9,129 nucleotides of DNA from Pseudomonadota bacterium (GTDB lineage: Bacteria > Pseudomonadota > Gammaproteobacteria > Pseudomonadales > Azotimanducaceae), in contig JAACDS010000391.1 of NCBI GenBank assembly GCA_009936895.1, positions 1 through 9,129 of the forward strand. The letters are read 5' to 3'. This document shows positions 5,580 through 9,129 of this stretch, one piece after another; the first letter of the stretch is position 1; each line of letters starts with the position of its first letter. The translations under genes were made by a program, and so were the position numbers. The notes beneath the pieces were generated by a model. That model worked only from the letters and a program-made list of their open reading frames with translations. It was not told the origin of the DNA and did no database searches.

Positions 5580-7277
5580 ATGGTGCCTTTCGATCCTACC
5601 CCGTTTCCGCTTACCGGTGCAGATGATTCCGCCCTCGGAACATCTCAAGTTGCGCCGGGTCAACTCGACCCCGCCAACAGGCCATTACTGAAGCCTCACG
5701 AAGCTGCTCCAGACGACTACTATCAAAACAACGTCATCGAAGTATTCGACTTCGTGCTAAGCCATCACCAAGCAATACTACCGACCGAACTCGCCCGCGC
5801 GCTGAATCAGTTTTTGCTGGCAGACGACGATGCACAACGTCTTTTTGCGCGGCTATTGACGCGCAAAGGCCCGATTTTTTTTGAACACACCCTGGACTAT
5901 CGTGAGGTCAGTGACCCACACCAGGCCCTCAGCGACCTGACAAATCGCGGACTGATTTTGCGCTGCGGGCACGTACCCGCCGAGTGGTTGCTGAATCAAC
6001 TCAGGAAAGCGGACCTGCTGACGTTCTTCTCATCCACCGGGGCAAGCCAACGAGCCGCCGCCAAGGACACGGTAAAAAACCGAATACTAGGCCGATACCC
6101 AGATGCGCGGATCTGCCGCGTGGTGGCACAGCGGCAGCCATGGTGCACCGTCAGCGATCCCTCGCGTTGGCAACTGGTGCAGCTACTGTACTTTGGCAGC
6201 AGCGGTAAGGATTGGTCTGCGCACATTCGGCGAGATCTCGGCCAAGTTCGATACGAATCCGTAGAGCTCTCCAAATCCCGTTTTCCGGACCGCGTCAGTT
6301 TGCTCAGTTATCTGGACGAACAGAAACTACAGCGGCGGATTTATCGATTAGACGAGCACCCCAAACTGCTGCCGGGACTCATAGAGGCGTTTAATGAGCC
6401 ACCGAACAGCGCAAGAGCGAAGCGTTTGCGTCAGCGCAATGTGCTGCGGCTGGGCAAGTGGTGCGAACAACAGCAGGCTTGGGATGACGCGCTTAGGGTT
6501 TATCCTAACGCGGAGATACCGCCTGCACGAGAACGTCAGGTTCGCATTCTGCACAAACAGGGAGCGTTAGAGCGTAGTCAACGCCTGTTGGCGGATATCG
6601 AAGCCAAGCCGCTGAGCGCAACCGAGCATATTTTCAGTCAGCGATTTGGACGCCGGGGACAGGGCTTTCAGCCGCCGGTGACCGTATGGCCGATCGAAGA
6701 CACCCCAGTGGATGTTGAGCAACACGTGCTCGAGGCACTCACCGCACAAGGCGGATGGGGGGTGCACAGCGAGAACGCGCTGGTAAAAACGCTGACCGGG
6801 CTGCTGTATTGGGATGCTGTGTTCGCACCAGAACCCGGCGCCTTCACCAATCCTTTCCAGGCCGGTCCCCATGACCTCATGGAGCACGAATTCGCCACCC
6901 AGCGCAGCCTGCTCTTGGCGCAAATCGAAGCGCAATCTGACAGTGCCCTGACAGAGCATCTACTGGCCATGAGCCATGCAAAGCGGGGCATCGTTAACCC
7001 CTTGGTGAGCTGGGGCTTGCTTGAGGCCATTCCCCTGCAACAGTGGTTGGACGCGTTGCCGTTGCACTGGGTTCGTCAGCTAAGCCATTTTTTGATTCGC
7101 AATCTAGCCGATTATCGAAAGGGCTTTCCAGACCTCTTTGTCGTGCACCCGGATGGCACACCGGAACTGGTCGAAGTGAAGGGGCCGACAGATCAGCTGC
7201 AACCGCAGCAACGGGCTTGGTTTGAAGTCTTCGCCAACCTAAACATCCGCGCCCGCGTGATTAAGTTGAAACGGTGA
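5580..7277 (+). CDS. fan1: FAN1-family structure-specific nuclease (VRR-NUC domain)
   Basis: This is a 565-residue protein matching bacterial FAN1, a 5'-flap endonuclease that also cuts past DNA interstrand cross-links in stepwise fashion. Near the N terminus, DDYYQNNVIEVFDFVLSHH (45-63) is the family's conserved opening. Residues about 150-350 correspond to the DNA-binding, mainly helical middle. The nuclease part starts near 395: HSENALVKTLTGLLYWDAVF carries the conserved acidic Glu398, and the VRR-NUC core shows KGFPDLF with Asp518, then ELVEVKGPTDQL with Glu532 and Lys534, then QQRAWF. All metal-binding and catalytic positions I know are intact. The length fits the Pseudomonas enzyme. The ATG at 5580 is the first in an open frame that begins at 5511. 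It has no Shine-Dalgarno sequence, and a three-codon reading frame (ATG CTT CGT TAA, 5569) ends across it as TAATG. A helicase gene follows after one base, so the two are surely cotranscribed. Confidence 0.93.
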   Translation: MVPFDPTPFPLTGADDSALGTSQVAPGQLDPANRPLLKPHEAAPDDYYQNNVIEVFDFVLSHHQAILPTELARALNQFLLADDDAQRLFARLLTRKGPIFFEHTLDYREVSDPHQALSDLTNRGLILRCGHVPAEWLLNQLRKADLLTFFSSTGASQRAAAKDTVKNRILGRYPDARICRVVAQRQPWCTVSDPSRWQLVQLLYFGSSGKDWSAHIRRDLGQVRYESVELSKSRFPDRVSLLSYLDEQKLQRRIYRLDEHPKLLPGLIEAFNEPPNSARAKRLRQRNVLRLGKWCEQQQAWDDALRVYPNAEIPPARERQVRILHKQGALERSQRLLADIEAKPLSATEHIFSQRFGRRGQGFQPPVTVWPIEDTPVDVEQHVLEALTAQGGWGVHSENALVKTLTGLLYWDAVFAPEPGAFTNPFQAGPHDLMEHEFATQRSLLLAQIEAQSDSALTEHLLAMSHAKRGIVNPLVSWGLLEAIPLQQWLDALPLHWVRQLSHFLIRNLADYRKGFPDLFVVHPDGTPELVEVKGPTDQLQPQQRAWFEVFANLNIRARVIKLKR

Positions 7278-7278
7278 T

Positions 7279-9129
7279 ATGACACCAGTTGCTGTTCGAG
7301 ATTTGGTCGGTTTTGTGTTCCGCCACGGTGACCTCTATCCAAGCGGCGAGGGTCGAAGCGTGGAAGCCTGGGAAGGCACCCTAGCGCACAGCGCAATTCA
7401 GAAACAACGCGGGAGAAACGACGCGCGCTATCGTAAGGAAGTCAGTCTCAAGCTGCCCATAGCGCTGCTGGGTGAACGCCGACAACTGCAAGGCCGGATC
7501 GACGGGCTCACCCAGAGCGCATCGGGGCAGACGGTTATTGAGGAATACAAAACGTCACGCCATCCGCGATCAGCATTGCGTGGCAGCGATGAGGCTCAAG
7601 CCTGGCTGTATGCCGGTATGCTGGCGACCCTAGACGACAGCGTCACCACACTACAGACTCGGGTGATCTACATCAGTCCACAGGGCAGTGTGCTGAATAG
7701 CTTTGAACACACGCTGAGCGCGACAACGGCTCGCACATTTCTCGCTTTCGCCTTAACGTGTTTTGACACCCGTTTGCAGCGGCTGAGTAACCGATCGCAG
7801 CGCCGTCTTGACTGGGCGAAGACACTGCAGTTTCCCCATGCAGCATTTCGTAAGAATCAGCGAGCCATGGCTGGTCAGGTATACAACAGCGTTTCCAAAC
7901 GGGAAAACCTGCTGCTGGAAGCGGTGACCGGCAGTGGTAAAACCATGGCGGTGCTGTTCCCCGCACTCAAAGCCCAATCCATGAATGAACAATTCGTCTT
8001 CTTGACCAGCAGAAGTCGTGGAGCGGACGCGGCATTGGCCGCAGTCAAACAGCTCGTTGAGCCGTCAGCGCCGCTGCGAGTTGTTCACATTACGGCGAAA
8101 GAGAAAACGTGCCCAATGGCACAAATGACCTGTGATGCCGCAGTCTGTCCTAACGCCGCTGGATATTACAGCCGTCTGCCACCTGCGCTGGCAGAACTTG
8201 AGGAGATTCCCCTGGTTGCCCGTCAGACCATCGAAGACACCGCAAAAGCCCACTCCCTTTGTCCATTTGAACTGAACCTAGATGCCGCAGTGGCTGCCGA
8301 TATCATCATTGGGGACTACAACTACGTTTTCGACCCGTCGGTGCGCCTGCAACGGTTCGCCTACGATCGACGACAGTCCCTGTTGATCGACGAGGCACAC
8401 CAAATCAGCCCGAGAGTGGGTGAGATGCTCAGCGTGGAGCTGACGCTAACGGATATTGAAACCGCCATGCGTGAGGCACCGTCGACCCTGTCTGAGGCCA
8501 TTCAATCACTGCAGACCTTTGTGCTCGATGCCGGCCGGGGCGTGACTAGAGATAGCGTCGCTGTGAGGGGGGTGAGACAACAGGCCGTCTTGGCCGATGC
8601 AGAACCGCTAACGGAACTTCTGAGGAACTTTCTAGAAACCTGCGATGCCATGATGGGAGTAGCGAAAGGCGCTGCTCAAACCGGCACTCATCTCGGCACC
8701 GCCTCTGACCGACACCAAACCCAGTCACTTTTTACCACACCTGAAGGCCCCCCTCCTGTAGCAAAGCAGACCGATCAACCAGCTATGGGTTCTGGAACAC
8801 GATCAGGGGACGTCAGACAACTGTTGTCTGACGGCTTGCTCACCCTCTATTTTGCCGCGCTAGGCTGGCAACGATCCCTGCAGTGGACGCCGGCAGAAAA
8901 CTATCGTCATGTTGTTACGCTGGATTCAGCCAGGGCAGACAGCGGATCCGCGAGATCAAACCGCCATATCACGATCAGCAGGCGGTGCATCGACAGCAGC
9001 CAATACAGTGCACAAATCATGGCGGAGCATGGCGCCGTCGTACGCTTTTCTGGCACGGTATCGCCCTTGGAGCTGTATCAACGCTTACACGGTCAGCTGA
9101 AAAATACCGATGCCGAAAAGGCAGCGACG
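7279..9129 (+). CDS. Nuclease-helicase: PD-(D/E)XK domain fused to XPD/DinG-like Fe-S helicase, 3' end missing
   Basis: The frame runs from an ATG one base after the fan1 stop, without a break, to the window edge: 617 residues, no stop seen. Residues 1-110 look like a RecB/Cas4-type PD-(D/E)XK nuclease domain, with G-x3-H (Gly33, His37), Asp75 in GRIDG, and Glu89-Tyr-Lys91 in IEEYKTS. The helicase follows: a Q-like motif FPHAAFRKNQ (185-194), Walker A TGSGKT (217-222), four cysteines (278, 285, 290, 328) placed as the [4Fe-4S] ligands of XPD-family enzymes, GDYNYVFDP (345-353), and DEAH at 371-374. FSGTVSPL (590-597) stands for the usual FSATLSPL. Motifs IV-VI lie beyond the edge. This family moves 5' to 3' on single-stranded DNA. 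A polar linker (about 460-510) is probably an insertion. No clear Shine-Dalgarno is present, so translation is likely coupled to fan1. I am confident in the helicase and fairly confident in the nuclease domain. Confidence 0.93.
   Translation, partial: MTPVAVRDLVGFVFRHGDLYPSGEGRSVEAWEGTLAHSAIQKQRGRNDARYRKEVSLKLPIALLGERRQLQGRIDGLTQSASGQTVIEEYKTSRHPRSALRGSDEAQAWLYAGMLATLDDSVTTLQTRVIYISPQGSVLNSFEHTLSATTARTFLAFALTCFDTRLQRLSNRSQRRLDWAKTLQFPHAAFRKNQRAMAGQVYNSVSKRENLLLEAVTGSGKTMAVLFPALKAQSMNEQFVFLTSRSRGADAALAAVKQLVEPSAPLRVVHITAKEKTCPMAQMTCDAAVCPNAAGYYSRLPPALAELEEIPLVARQTIEDTAKAHSLCPFELNLDAAVAADIIIGDYNYVFDPSVRLQRFAYDRRQSLLIDEAHQISPRVGEMLSVELTLTDIETAMREAPSTLSEAIQSLQTFVLDAGRGVTRDSVAVRGVRQQAVLADAEPLTELLRNFLETCDAMMGVAKGAAQTGTHLGTASDRHQTQSLFTTPEGPPPVAKQTDQPAMGSGTRSGDVRQLLSDGLLTLYFAALGWQRSLQWTPAENYRHVVTLDSARADSGSARSNRHITISRRCIDSSQYSAQIMAEHGAVVRFSGTVSPLELYQRLHGQLKNTDAEKAAT
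8811..8833. repeat. Perfect inverted repeat, 11-base arms, one-base centre
   Basis: CGTCAGACAAC (8811-8821) is followed by a single T and then by its exact reverse complement GTTGTCTGACG (8823-8833). The flanking bases do not extend the pairing. It lies in frame within the helicase gene, encoding DVRQLLSD (residues 511-518) plus flanking bases, just after the polar linker. A palindrome this long around so small a centre is more typical of a protein-binding operator than of coding sequence. With one central base it would form only a strained hairpin or, in duplex DNA, a cruciform. Confidence 0.85.

Noticed and set aside
7673..7992. - strand frames within the helicase region, and a short + frame at 8909-9100
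   Set aside because: The helicase frame is open across all of them and carries Walker A, Fe-S cysteines and DEAH. These are out-of-frame shadows.
5016..9129. Phage-defence island interpretation for the nuclease and helicase genes
   Set aside because: FAN1 and XPD/DinG-like helicases are housekeeping repair families, and no integrase, methylase, toxin or other defence gene is in view.

Overview
The window looks like chromosomal DNA of moderate GC content from a free-living gammaproteobacterium. The evidence is the RmuC type, the pairing of a bacterial FAN1 nuclease with an XPD/DinG-like helicase (an arrangement I associate with pseudomonads and relatives), and a secreted DUF6152 protein, a family common in environmental Proteobacteria. 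I cannot name a genus. No rRNA, tRNA, insertion sequence, integrase, CRISPR array or phage gene is visible.

Left part (1-1119, + strand): the 3' end of a conserved protein of unknown function, then a small exported DUF6152 protein. These two families often occur together.

Second block (1186-3596, - strand): a D-2-hydroxyacid dehydrogenase followed 41 bases later by an MFS transporter, probably one operon for uptake or efflux and oxidoreduction of an organic acid. It converges on the DUF6152 gene and diverges from rmuC.

Third block (3706-9129): a DNA-processing neighbourhood. It holds rmuC (+), an unrecognised 160-residue gene (-) whose stop codon overlaps that of rmuC, a VRR-NUC nuclease of the FAN1 family (+), and a helicase gene (+) that starts one base after the fan1 stop and is still open at the right edge. 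The helicase gene has no stop codon in the window. Its 617 visible codons contain an N-terminal PD-(D/E)XK nuclease-like domain, Walker A, four cysteines placed as in XPD-family iron-sulfur helicases, and a DEAH box. RmuC, FAN1 and the helicase N terminus each carry their own PD-(D/E)XK-type signature. FAN1 and the helicase probably act together on branched or cross-linked DNA.

The most unexpected non-gene signal is a perfect inverted repeat with 11-base arms around one central base (8811-8833) inside the helicase reading frame, at the end of a polar, low-complexity stretch of the protein. Nothing in the window is clearly a new system. The best candidates for novelty are the fan1/nuclease-helicase pair, the 160-residue orphan beside it, and the palindrome.
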